From assembly GCF_001685415.1 (NCBI RefSeq), contig NZ_CP014989.1:434001-498000 (forward strand): a DNA stretch of 64,000 nucleotides, read 5' to 3'. A program made the translations under genes and the position numbers. Below the pieces are notes generated by a model, which saw only the letters and a list, made by a program, of their open reading frames with translations, did no database searches and was not told the origin of the DNA. Shown here piece by piece: positions 56,349 to 64,000 of the stretch (the stretch's first letter is position 1; each line of letters opens with the position of its first letter). This DNA comes from Serinicoccus hydrothermalis. Lineage in GTDB: Bacteria; Actinomycetota; Actinomycetes; Actinomycetales; Dermatophilaceae.

Positions 56349-58034
56349 ATGGCGAGAGCCGCCGCCGCGCACACCCCGGGTTCGGTGGTCCGGCTCGCCT
56401 TCTCCCGGTCCCGCGGCGGGGCGGTGCTCTGCGCGGTCATGGTGAGCGTGCACCAGGTCTGCGAGGCCAGCACCCCGGTGATCGTGGGGCTGGCCCTCGA
56501 CGACGCCGTCGCGCAGGGCTCGGTGTCGCGCACCTGGATGTGGCTCGCCCTGCTCGCCGCCGTGTATGCCGTCCTCTCGCTCTGCGGCAACGGCGCCGGA
56601 CCCGTGGGGGTCCGCGCGGCCACCCGGGCCGAGCACGACGTGCGGCAGGCCGTCGTGGCCAGGGTCCTGGACCGCCACGGGTCGCAGCTCGGGCGGCAGC
56701 GCTCCACCGGCGAGCGGCTGAGCATCGCCAGCTCGGACGCCTCGCAGGTGGGCCGCGCCGTCGACGCCCTGGCGGTCGGGACGAGCGGGGCGGCGGCCCT
56801 CCTGGTCGCCTCGACGGCGCTTTTCCTCATCTCGCCCCTCCTGGGGCTCGTCGCCGTCGGGTCGGTGGTCCTCGTCGTCTTCGTCGCCCCGTTCCTGGCC
56901 CGCCCGCTGCAGACCCGCAGCGCCGCGCAGCAGGAGGCCGCCGCCGGTGCCGCCGAGGTCGCCGTCGACCTCGTCTCGGGGCTGCGGGTCCTCGGCGGTC
57001 TCGGTGCGGGGCGGCCGGCGGCGCAGCGGTACCGCGAGGTCAGCCAGGTCTCTCGTCACGCGCGGGTGCGCGCCGGAGCCACCGAGTCGGTCTTCGAGGG
57101 CATCACCACCACGATCGGCGGCTTCCTGCTCATCGCCGTCGCCTCGGTCGGCGCGCTGCTCACCCTCGACGGGGACATCACGCCCGGACAGCTGGTGGCC
57201 GGGGTCGGCCTGGCGCAGTTCCTCGTGGGTCCGGTCCAGCGGCTCGCCGCCACGGGGGCGCTGGTCGCCTCGGTCCGCGCCTCCGCCGGCCGGATCGCCG
57301 AGCTGCTCGACACGCCCGTCGCCGTGGAGGACGGCGACCGGGGTGACGACCGCGACCCCGCCCGCCTGCCCGCCACGGTCGAGGTCCGCGACCTGCGTGG
57401 CGCGCACCTCGACGGCCTGGACCTCACCGTCGGGCCGGGCGAGGTCGTCGGCGTCGTGGTGGACGACCTCGGCGCCCGGACCGAGCTCCTTGACGCCCTC
57501 GCCCGCCGGCGGGCCCCGGCCGCCGGCTCACTCGTCGTGGGCGGCCGGCCCGCCACGGACCTGCCGCTGGAGACCCTCGACCGGCACCTCGTGGTGCCCC
57601 CGCACGAGGGCTCGCTCTTCACCGAGACCCTGACCGAGATGCTGGGCGGCACGGGGGGCCGTGCGCTGGAGGCCGCGCAGGCGCAGGAGGTCGGTGGACG
57701 CCTCGCCCAGGACGGCGTGCTCCACGGCGGTCGCAACCTCTCCGGCGGGCAGCGACAGCGGCTCAGCCTCGCGCGCGCCCTCGCCGCCGACCCGCCGCTG
57801 CTCGTGCTCGACGACCCGACCAGCGCCCTGGACCCGGTCACCGAGTCCGCGGTCGCCGACGGGCTGCGGGAGCTGCGGTCGGGCGCTCGCAGCACCCTGC
57901 TCGTCACCGGCAGCCCCACCCTGCTGTCCACCGCCGACTGGGTGGTGCTCGTGCAGGGCGGACGCGCGGTGCTCACGGGCACGCATACCGAGTGCTCCAC
58001 CGACCCCCGGTATGCCGCGGTGGTGCTGTCGTGA
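56349..58034 (+). CDS. ABC exporter half-transporter with degenerate nucleotide-binding site (subunit 1)
   Basis: 561 residues from ATG 56349. Six-helix exporter domain to about residue 320, then an ATPase domain. The Walker A position reads [18 protein letters not shown] (from about 363) with no GxGK(S/T); the Q-loop reads VVPPHEG and the H-loop VTGSP, so Gln and His are gone. The signature [15 protein letters not shown] (about 464) is perfect; Walker B is LLVLDDPTS, with Asp in place of the catalytic Glu. It cannot bind ATP well in its own P-loop but can offer the signature to a partner. That partner is the next gene, coupled by a 4-nt GTGA overlap. Substrate unknown. Confidence 0.9.
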   Translation: MARAAAAHTPGSVVRLAFSRSRGGAVLCAVMVSVHQVCEASTPVIVGLALDDAVAQGSVSRTWMWLALLAAVYAVLSLCGNGAGPVGVRAATRAEHDVRQAVVARVLDRHGSQLGRQRSTGERLSIASSDASQVGRAVDALAVGTSGAAALLVASTALFLISPLLGLVAVGSVVLVVFVAPFLARPLQTRSAAQQEAAAGAAEVAVDLVSGLRVLGGLGAGRPAAQRYREVSQVSRHARVRAGATESVFEGITTTIGGFLLIAVASVGALLTLDGDITPGQLVAGVGLAQFLVGPVQRLAATGALVASVRASAGRIAELLDTPVAVEDGDRGDDRDPARLPATVEVRDLRGAHLDGLDLTVGPGEVVGVVVDDLGARTELLDALARRRAPAAGSLVVGGRPATDLPLETLDRHLVVPPHEGSLFTETLTEMLGGTGGRALEAAQAQEVGGRLAQDGVLHGGRNLSGGQRQRLSLARALAADPPLLVLDDPTSALDPVTESAVADGLRELRSGARSTLLVTGSPTLLSTADWVVLVQGGRAVLTGTHTECSTDPRYAAVVLS

Positions 58035-59797
58035 GCGCCCCGGACCTGCCCCTGGAGCAGGCGACCCTGCCGGTGGCCACCCCCCGCCAGGCCCGCCGGG
58101 AGCTGTGGCGCGCGCTGCGGCCCGAGCGGCTCGGGGTCGGCCTGGCCTTCGCCGTGCTCGCGGCGACGGTGACCGCCGGGCTGTTCATCCCGCCGGCGCT
58201 GGGCCGGATCGTGGACGTGGCCGAGCGGTCGGGGACCCCGGCCGAGCTGGTCGCGCCGCTGGTCGTCATCACCGTCGCCACCCTGGTGCAGGGCGTGGCG
58301 GGCAGCGGTGGGTGGTACCTCGTCGTCCGCGTCGGCGAGAAGGTGCTCGCCGCGCTGCGCGAGCGGGTGCTCTCCCGGGCCCTGCAGCTGCCGCAGGCCG
58401 AGGTCGAGCGGTCCGGGACCGGTGACCTCGTCTCCCGGGTCAGCAACGACGTGGACCAGGTCAGCGAGGCGCTGCGCGAGGCCGTGCCGCAGCTGCTGTG
58501 GGCCGCCTTCACCGTCGTCCTCACGCTCGTCGGCCTGGCCGCCCTGGACTGGCGCTTCGCCCTGGCCGGCCTGGTGTCGATGCCCTTCTACGTCTGGGCG
58601 GCCCGCGGCTACACCGTGGTCGCGCCGCCGCTCTACACCGCGGAGCGCGCGGCCGAGGGGGTGCGCTCCCAGGCCCTGGTCGAGACCCTCGGCGGGGTGG
58701 AGACCGTCCGGGCCTTCCTGCTCGGCCCGCGGCACCTGCGTCGGGTGGGCGAGGCGTCGGAGATGGCACGGCGCCGCCGCATCCGCACCGCCGACACCAC
58801 CGCCTGGTTCTTCAGCCGGATCCACCTGGGTGAGCTCACCGGCACCGGCTCGGTGCTCCTCGTCGGTGCGCTGCTGGTCGGTGACGGGAGCGCCACCCTG
58901 GGCGAGGCGACCGCCGCCGCGCTCTACTTCATCCGCCTCTACGACCCCGTCGGCGCGCTGGTCAACCTCCTGGACGAGGCGCAGAGCGCCACCGCCTCGC
59001 TGCGCCGGCTGGCCGGCATCCTGCAGGTCCCGGTCGAGGCGCGGGCGGGCGGCGAGCCGCCGGTCGCGCCACGGCTCTCGCTGGAGGGGGTGCGCTTCGG
59101 GTATGCCGACGGCCCGGAGGTGGTGCACGGCGTCGACCTCGTGGTGCGACCGGGTGAGCACGTGGCCCTCGTCGGGTCCAGCGGCGCGGGGAAGACGACG
59201 CTCGCGGCGCTGGCGGCCGGCATCCACGAGCCCGTCGCGGGGCGGGTGCTGCTCGGCGGGTGCCCGGTGGCGGACCTGGACCGGGACGTCCTGCGCGAGC
59301 ACGTGGCGCTGGTGACCCAGGAGGTGCACGTCTTCGCCGGGACGCTGGCCCAGGACCTGCGTCTCGCTCGGCCCGGCGCCACCGACGAGGAGCTGCTGGC
59401 CGCCCTGGAGGTCGCGGGCGCGCGGCCGTGGGTCGACCTGCTCCCGGAGGGCCTGTCGACCGTGGTGGGCGAGGGCGGGCACCCGGTCACCGCCGTCCAG
59501 GCGCAGCAGGTCGCCCTCGCCCGGCTGGCGCTGCGGGACCCGGCCGTCGCGATCCTCGACGAGGCGACCGCGGAGGCGGGTAGCGCCGGCGCCCGTCACC
59601 TGGAGCGCTCGATGGAGCGGGTGCTGGAGGGGCGCACGGCGCTGCTCGTGGCGCACCGGCTCACGACCGCGGCCGCGGCGGACCGGGTGGTCGTCCTGGA
59701 GCACGGCCGTGTCGTCGAGGAGGGTGCGCCCGAGGAGCTCGCGGCCGGCACCGGGCCCTACGCGGAGCTGTGGCGCGCCTGGCAGGCCGGGCGCTGA
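58031..59797 (+). CDS. ABC exporter half-transporter lacking the signature motif (subunit 2)
   Basis: 588 residues from GTG 58031. Exporter membrane domain with GTGDLVSRVSNDVDQVSEAL and ETLGGVETVRAFL. The ATPase domain has a perfect Walker A (VGSSGAGKTTLAAL, about 382), Q-loop (LVTQEVHVF), Walker B with Glu (VAILDEATA) and H-loop (VAHRL). The signature position reads VTAVQAQQVALARLAL (about 485), losing LSGG. Together with subunit 1, the dimer retains exactly one complete composite ATP site. Confidence 0.9.
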   Translation: MSAPDLPLEQATLPVATPRQARRELWRALRPERLGVGLAFAVLAATVTAGLFIPPALGRIVDVAERSGTPAELVAPLVVITVATLVQGVAGSGGWYLVVRVGEKVLAALRERVLSRALQLPQAEVERSGTGDLVSRVSNDVDQVSEALREAVPQLLWAAFTVVLTLVGLAALDWRFALAGLVSMPFYVWAARGYTVVAPPLYTAERAAEGVRSQALVETLGGVETVRAFLLGPRHLRRVGEASEMARRRRIRTADTTAWFFSRIHLGELTGTGSVLLVGALLVGDGSATLGEATAAALYFIRLYDPVGALVNLLDEAQSATASLRRLAGILQVPVEARAGGEPPVAPRLSLEGVRFGYADGPEVVHGVDLVVRPGEHVALVGSSGAGKTTLAALAAGIHEPVAGRVLLGGCPVADLDRDVLREHVALVTQEVHVFAGTLAQDLRLARPGATDEELLAALEVAGARPWVDLLPEGLSTVVGEGGHPVTAVQAQQVALARLALRDPAVAILDEATAEAGSAGARHLERSMERVLEGRTALLVAHRLTTAAAADRVVVLEHGRVVEEGAPEELAAGTGPYAELWRAWQAGR

Positions 59798-59807
59798 GGC
59801 ATACCCC

Positions 59808-60356
59808 TCAGCCGGGCCAGTGCTCGGCGAGCTGCTCGCGCACGTCCTGCAGCAACTGCGGGACCGCCTTGGTCTGCGCCACGATCGGCAGGAAGTTGGC
59901 GTCGCCCATCCAGCGCGGCACGACGTGCTGGTGCAGGTGGGCGGCGACGCCGGCCCCCGCGACCTCGCCCTGGTTCATGCCGATGTTGTAGCCGGCCGGG
60001 TTGCTCGCGGCGGTGATCGCGCCGATCGCCTGCCGGGTGAGCTCGGTGAACTCCCCCGTCTCCTCCGGGGTCATGTCGACGTAGAGCGAGACGTGGCGGT
60101 AGGGGCAGATGAGCAGGTGACCGGGGTTGTAGGGGAAGAGGTTGAGCACGACGTAGCAGTGCTCGCCCCGCCGGACCACGAGGCTCTCGGCGTCGTCCTG
60201 ACCGGGCGCCGCGCAGAAGGGGCAGCCGGAGCCGGCGTCGTTGCTGGGCCGCTCGCCCCGGACGTAGGCCATCCGGTGCGGGGTCCAGAGGCGTTCGAAG
60301 CCGTCCTGCGACCCCGCGAAGGTGATGGCGTCCTCGGGCTCGGGCACGGAGGTCAT
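59808..60356 (-). CDS. HIT-domain nucleotide hydrolase/phosphorylase
   Basis: 182 residues from ATG 60356. CPFC near residue 44, LNLFPYNPGHLLICPYRH and the histidine triad AAHLHQHVVPRW. The actinobacterial members next to thrS are AP4A phosphorylase-like. Start chosen because a TAGACT -10 lies 7 nt before it; a longer frame has no homology. Confidence 0.92.
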   Translation of the reverse strand: MTSVPEPEDAITFAGSQDGFERLWTPHRMAYVRGERPSNDAGSGCPFCAAPGQDDAESLVVRRGEHCYVVLNLFPYNPGHLLICPYRHVSLYVDMTPEETGEFTELTRQAIGAITAASNPAGYNIGMNQGEVAGAGVAAHLHQHVVPRWMGDANFLPIVAQTKAVPQLLQDVREQLAEHWPG

Positions 60357-60363
60357 AGGCCGC

Positions 60364-60369
60364 AGTCTA
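60364..60369 (-). promoter_or_regulatory. -10 element of the HIT gene, leaderless configuration
   Basis: TAGACT on the minus strand, 7 nt from ATG 60356, the same hexamer and spacing as at hisS. Confidence 0.55.
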
Positions 60370-60387
60370 GGGACACCGTCGCGGCCC

Positions 60388-60915
60388 GTCGCGAAAGCCG
60401 TCATCGTCCTCTCATCCTCGCCTCACCGCGGCCCGGAGCAGGTGGTCGCCAGGCTCGCGGGCGCGGGCATCCCCTGCCTCAACCCGCTGCCCGGCGTGCG
60501 GCTGCTGCGCCGTCCGGAACGGCTGGAGCAGCGCCTCGTGGCCAGGGGTATACCCGTGCCATGGTCCCGGGCCGTGCAGACCTACCTCGTCCAGCCCTTC
60601 GTCCCGAACGACGGGGCCGACCACAAGCTCTACGTCATCGGAGACCATGTGAGCGGTCTGCTCAAGCCCTCCCCGTTGTTGGCGGGGCACCTGTCGTCCA
60701 GGGCGGTCTTCGCGGTCCCCGACGACCTGACCCGCCTGGCGCTCGCCGCCCGACGCGTCTGCCGGCTCGACCTGGCAGGTGTGGACGTGGTGCTCGGTCC
60801 GGACGGACCGGTCGTCGTGGACGTGAACGCCTTCCCGGGATACCGCGGCGTGCCGGGGGCCGCCGCGGCGGTGGCCGACCTCGTGAGGGCACGCATCCGT
60901 GCGGGCGACACGTGA
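60388..60915 (+). pseudogene. ATP-grasp (RimK-like) ligase remnant lacking N-terminus and nucleotide-binding core
   Basis: About 175 codons. The first part (VIVLSSSPHRGPEQVVARLA through LEQRLVARGIPVPWSRAV) matches the end of the pre-ATP-grasp domain (GxPxLN, then GiPvP). It jumps directly to the last third of an ATP-grasp fold: LVQPFVPNDGADHKLYVIGD, LDLAGVDVVLGPDGPVVVDV and NAFPGYRGVPG, with the metal-binding D-N pair. The lysine/glycine loop that holds ATP and the first 60 or so residues are absent. In-frame ATGs exist only within the HIT gene's start region. Probably dead, though a small acceptor protein cannot be excluded. Confidence 0.55.
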
Positions 60916-60956
60916 CCGGCGGGAACACTGGGTGCCCGGCCGGAGTTGGCCAGGTC

Positions 60957-61442
60957 ATGGACAACAGCAGCGCACGGCACGACCTCGACGACGCCGCGAT
61001 CGGCGACCCGGCGGCATACCTGCCGGAGAAGAGCGACTGGGTGGCCACCCAGCTGCGCGACATCGACGCCGCGGGAGACACCGCCGCCGCGACGATCCAG
61101 GACCGACCGGTCGTGGTCATCACCATGCGTGGCGCCCGCAGCGGCATGCTCAGGCGGGTCCCGCTGATGCGGGTCGAGCACGAGGGTTCCTACCTCGCCG
61201 TCGCGAGCAAGGGTGGGGCGCCCGAGCACCCGGCGTGGTACTACAACGTGGCCAAGAACCCCGACGTCCTGGTCCAGGACGGCACCAGCCAGCAGGCGCT
61301 GCGGGCGCGCGAGCTCGGCGAGGGGCCGGAGCGGGACGCGTGGTGGGAGCGCGCGGTGCAGACCTTCCCCAGCTACGCCGACTACCAGGAGAAGACCGAC
61401 CGGCTCATCCCGGTCTTCGTCCTCGAGCCACTCCGCGGCTGA
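60957..61442 (+). CDS. F420-dependent (deazaflavin) nitroreductase family protein
   Basis: 161 residues from ATG 60957. DDN-family split barrel: RPVVVITMRGARSGMLRRVP, the glycine/lysine run YLAVASKGGAPEHPAWYYNV and NPDVLVQDGTSQ are characteristic. Members use F420 or stay cofactor-free; the physiological substrate is unknown. The ribosome-binding site is weak. Consistent with an actinobacterial host that makes F420. Confidence 0.87.
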   Translation: MDNSSARHDLDDAAIGDPAAYLPEKSDWVATQLRDIDAAGDTAAATIQDRPVVVITMRGARSGMLRRVPLMRVEHEGSYLAVASKGGAPEHPAWYYNVAKNPDVLVQDGTSQQALRARELGEGPERDAWWERAVQTFPSYADYQEKTDRLIPVFVLEPLRG

Positions 61443-61466
61443 CCCTGCTGCGGGCGTCGGACCCGC

Positions 61467-61952
61467 TCAGGGTTGGGTGGGCAGGCTGACCGAGGTCGCC
61501 TGCCGCACCACCGCGCGGACCGCATCCAGGACGGGAGCCGGCAGCGCAACGTCGCCCGCGACCTCGACCCGCTCGTCGCCACGCTCCCGCGCCCAACCGA
61601 TGACCTGACGGACCAGGGCGAGACAGACCGCCTCCTCACCGACGGTGTCTGCCGGACCCAGTGCGGAGAGGACGAGCAGCCGCGGAGCACCCGCGAGGTG
61701 GGGCAGCATCGTGCGGCGGACCACCGCGACCCCGACGTGCTCGCCGTCGTGCTCGGCGACCCAGGCCGGGAGGTCGTCGGCGCGCGGGTGCCAGGCGCTG
61801 GCGAAGGCACGCACGTGCATCGGCTCGCCCGCGTCCGGGTCGGTGCCGGCCCTGACCAGAGCCTGCTTGTGCAGCGCACCGAGCAGCAGCGCCTCGTCGT
61901 CGGTGAGCGCGCGCACGCGCACACCCTGCGCGGCCTCCCCCAGTGTCGGCAT
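61467..61952 (-). CDS. Hypothetical protein, possibly degenerate GNAT-like
   Basis: 161 residues from ATG 61952 (AGGAG 5 nt ahead; start within GGTATGCC). Alternating strands and helices (HVGVAVVRRTMLPHL, PRLLVLSALG) loosely recall an acetyltransferase fold, but no R/QxxGxG/A acetyl-CoA loop is present. No signal peptide or membrane helix. I do not recognise it. Confidence 0.6.
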   Translation of the reverse strand: MPTLGEAAQGVRVRALTDDEALLLGALHKQALVRAGTDPDAGEPMHVRAFASAWHPRADDLPAWVAEHDGEHVGVAVVRRTMLPHLAGAPRLLVLSALGPADTVGEEAVCLALVRQVIGWARERGDERVEVAGDVALPAPVLDAVRAVVRQATSVSLPTQP

Positions 61953-62020
61953 ACCTGCTCCTGCTCCGTCGGGTGAGCCGATCCTAGGTCAGGGGTATGC
62001 CGGTGCGCCGAGCGCGGAGC

Positions 62021-64000
62021 TCAGACCTGCACGCGGTCGCGCACCGCGGTGACGATCCGCTGGACCGCCTCGTCGACGGGGACGGCGTTCTCCTGCGAGC
62101 CGTCGCGGAAGCGGAAGGAGACCGCGCCGGCCTCGGCGTCCTCGCCACCCGCGATGAGGATGAACGGAGCCTTGGACCGGCTGGCGTTGCGGATCTTCTT
62201 GGGGAAGCGGTCGTCGCCGTGGTCGACCTCCACCCGGATGCCGTGCTCCCGGAGCCTGCCGGCGACGTCGTCGAGGTAGCCGTAGAAGTCCTCCGCCACG
62301 GGCACCCCGACGACCTGCACCGGCGCGAGCCAGGGCGGGAGCTGACCGGCGTAGTGCTCGATGAGCACCCCCATGAAGCGCTCGACCGAGCCGAGCTTGG
62401 CCGAGTGGATCATCACCGGTTGCTGACGGCTCCCGTCCGCGGCGGAGTACTCCAGCCCGAAGCGCTCCGGCTGGTTGAAGTCGTACTGCACCGTCGACAT
62501 CTGCCAGGTCCGGCCGATCGCGTCGCGGGCCTGCACCGAGATCTTGGGCCCGTAGAAGGCGGCACCACCGGGGTCGGGCACGAGCTCCAGCCCGGAGTCC
62601 CGCGCGACCTCCTCGAGCACGGCCGTCGCCTCGGCCCACTGCTCGTCGGTGCCGATGAACTTGTCCTTCTTCTCCCCCACCTCGTCCCGGGTGGAGAGCT
62701 CGAGGTAGAAGTCGTCCAGGCCGAAGTCGCGCAGCACCCCGAGCACGAAGGTCAGCAGGTGCCGGATCTCGCCCGGGGCCTGCTCGCGGGTGACGTAGGA
62801 GTGCGAGTCGTCCATCTCCAGCCCGCGCACCCGGGTCAGTCCGTGCACCACTCCGGACTTCTCGTAGCGGTAGACGTGCCCGAACTCGAACAGCCGCAGC
62901 GGCAGGTCGCGGTAGGAGCGCTGCTGGCTGCGGTAGATGAGGTTGTGCATGGGGCAGTTCATCGCCTTGAGGAAGTAGCGCTGCCCGTCCTCCTCCATCG
63001 GCGGGAACATCGTGTCCTCGTAGTACGGCAGGTGGCCGGAGGTGTGGAACAACCCCTCCTTGGCGACGTGAGGGGTCCCGACGTACTCGAACCCCTCGTC
63101 GATGTGCCGCTGGCGCAGGTAGTCCTCCATGACCCGCTTCAGGACGCCGCCCTTGGGGTGGAAGACGGGCAGGCCTGCGCCCAGCTCCTCGGGGAAGGAG
63201 TAGAGGTCCATCTCCGCGCCCAGGCGGCGGTGGTCACGCTTCTCGGCCTCCGCGAGACGGTCGAGGTATGCCTTGAGCTCGTCCTTGGACGGCCAGGCGG
63301 TGCCGTAGATCCGCTGCAGCTGCGGGTTCTTCTCGCTGCCCCGCCAGTACGCTGCGGCGCTGCGCATGAGCTTGAAGGCGTTGCCGATGATCTTGGTGCT
63401 CGGCAGGTGCGGGCCGCGGCACAGGTCGCCCCAGACCGTCTCGCCGGTCCGGTCGAGGTTGTCGTAGATCGTGAGCTGGCTGCCGCCGACCTCGACGCTC
63501 GCGCCCTCGGCGGCGTCCTCGGAGGCGCCACCCTTGAGGCCGATGAGCTCGAGCTTGTAGGGCTCGGCTGCCAGCTCCTCCCGGGCGGCCTCGTCGTCGA
63601 CCTCGCGCCGGGCGAAGGTCTGCCCGGAGTTGATGATGCGCTGCATCGTCTTCTCGAGGCGCTTGAGGTCGTCGGGGGTGAACGGCTCGGCGACGTCGAA
63701 GTCGTAGTAGAAGCCGTCGCGCACCGGCGGGCCGATCCCGAGCCGGGCGTCGGGCCAGGTCTGCTGGACCGCCTGGGCCAGCACGTGGGCGCAGGAGTGC
63801 CGGAGCACGTCGAGCCCGTCGGGCTCGGTGACGAGCACCGGCTCGACGACGTCGCCGTCGACGAGCTCGTGGTGCAGGTCGCGCAGCTCGCCACCGACCC
63901 GCGCCACGACCACCTGGCGGTCGTCGGCGAAGAGGTCGCCCGCGGTCGTGCCCTGGTCGACCGCTCGCTCGCTGCCTGCGACACTGACGGTGATCTGGGT
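62021..64000 (-). CDS. thrS: Threonyl-tRNA synthetase (5' end outside the window)
   Basis: 660 codons visible, open to the window edge; only a few N-terminal residues are missing, because the TGS domain begins in the first visible codons (TQITVSV). Editing domain with [19 protein letters not shown] and the zinc-like CRGPHLPST; catalytic core with motif 2 [26 protein letters not shown] and motif 3 near [15 protein letters not shown]; anticodon-binding domain to the end. Catalytic zinc ligands Cys (MNCPMH) and His are present. Confidence 0.97.
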   Translation of the reverse strand, partial: TQITVSVAGSERAVDQGTTAGDLFADDRQVVVARVGGELRDLHHELVDGDVVEPVLVTEPDGLDVLRHSCAHVLAQAVQQTWPDARLGIGPPVRDGFYYDFDVAEPFTPDDLKRLEKTMQRIINSGQTFARREVDDEAAREELAAEPYKLELIGLKGGASEDAAEGASVEVGGSQLTIYDNLDRTGETVWGDLCRGPHLPSTKIIGNAFKLMRSAAAYWRGSEKNPQLQRIYGTAWPSKDELKAYLDRLAEAEKRDHRRLGAEMDLYSFPEELGAGLPVFHPKGGVLKRVMEDYLRQRHIDEGFEYVGTPHVAKEGLFHTSGHLPYYEDTMFPPMEEDGQRYFLKAMNCPMHNLIYRSQQRSYRDLPLRLFEFGHVYRYEKSGVVHGLTRVRGLEMDDSHSYVTREQAPGEIRHLLTFVLGVLRDFGLDDFYLELSTRDEVGEKKDKFIGTDEQWAEATAVLEEVARDSGLELVPDPGGAAFYGPKISVQARDAIGRTWQMSTVQYDFNQPERFGLEYSAADGSRQQPVMIHSAKLGSVERFMGVLIEHYAGQLPPWLAPVQVVGVPVAEDFYGYLDDVAGRLREHGIRVEVDHGDDRFPKKIRNASRSKAPFILIAGGEDAEAGAVSFRFRDGSQENAVPVDEAVQRIVTAVRDRVQV

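Overview
The window is chromosomal DNA from a very GC-rich actinobacterium. G/C third positions dominate, GTG starts are common, and gene order is the standard actinobacterial one: xerD-parA-scpA-scpB-rluB-cmk-der; relA-apt-secF-secD-yajC-ruvB-ruvA-ruvC-yebC; pdxT-pdxS; HIT-thrS. An F420-type nitroreductase and a SpoIID/CWB2 surface protein fit. My guess, not a proof, is Micrococcales near Ornithinimicrobium, Serinicoccus or Intrasporangiaceae.

Bases 1-15.4 kb form a catabolic and uptake island. It holds the tail of an M24 hydrolase resembling ectoine hydrolase, an aminotransferase, an M20 deacetylase-type hydrolase, a FAD/4Fe-4S D-2-hydroxyacid dehydrogenase, an EutA-like arylmalonate decarboxylase/maleate isomerase relative, an FCD-type GntR regulator, a succinate-semialdehyde-type dehydrogenase, a class III aminotransferase, two BCCT carriers and a choline-sulfatase (betC). 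Three copies of one palindrome, GATTGT-N2-ACAATC, lie at its promoters and probably are the GntR operators. A nucleoside hydrolase wreck sits inside the island, and an IS1380-type element with 15-bp terminal repeats (15546-17218) closes it, next to tRNA-Pro(GGG).

Bases 17.4-25.8 kb carry the segregation/RNA-modification block, with sseA and sufE inserted between cmk and der. Bases 26.6-34.3 kb carry a complete histidine operon, hisG-D-C-B-H-A-F-IE, in which all seven junctions are 4-nt overlaps, preceded by a TrpR/YerC-family gene. The gene order, the HisB and HisIE fusions and the protein sequences are proteobacterial (xanthomonad/enterobacterial) in type, not the usual actinobacterial arrangement, which suggests ancient transfer.

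Bases 34.4-51.5 kb hold a lipoprotein cyclophilin, hisS, a small alarmone synthetase, a metallo-beta-lactamase hydrolase, a DUF349 protein, an M18 aminopeptidase, long RelA, apt, the SecDF-YajC translocase motor, RuvABC and YebC. Bases 51.6-64 kb hold an acetyltransferase, the SpoIID/CWB2 protein, PLP synthase, a heterodimeric ABC exporter whose two ATPase domains are degenerate in complementary ways, a HIT protein, an ATP-grasp remnant, the nitroreductase, a small unknown protein and thrS, which runs off the right edge.

Three signals cut across the window. The octamer GGCATACC/GGTATGCC is strongly over-represented, while GTACGC looks depleted. Several junctions carry structured repeats: a 22-bp inverted array, 23-bp hairpins, a 37-bp hairpin pair, and a perfect 52-bp palindrome followed by 27-bp tandem repeats. 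At least seven genes have a TANNNT-like -10 box 6-7 nt before the start codon, as expected for leaderless mRNAs. Apart from the two pseudogenes and the structured repeats, I see no gene-free stretch above 300 bases.
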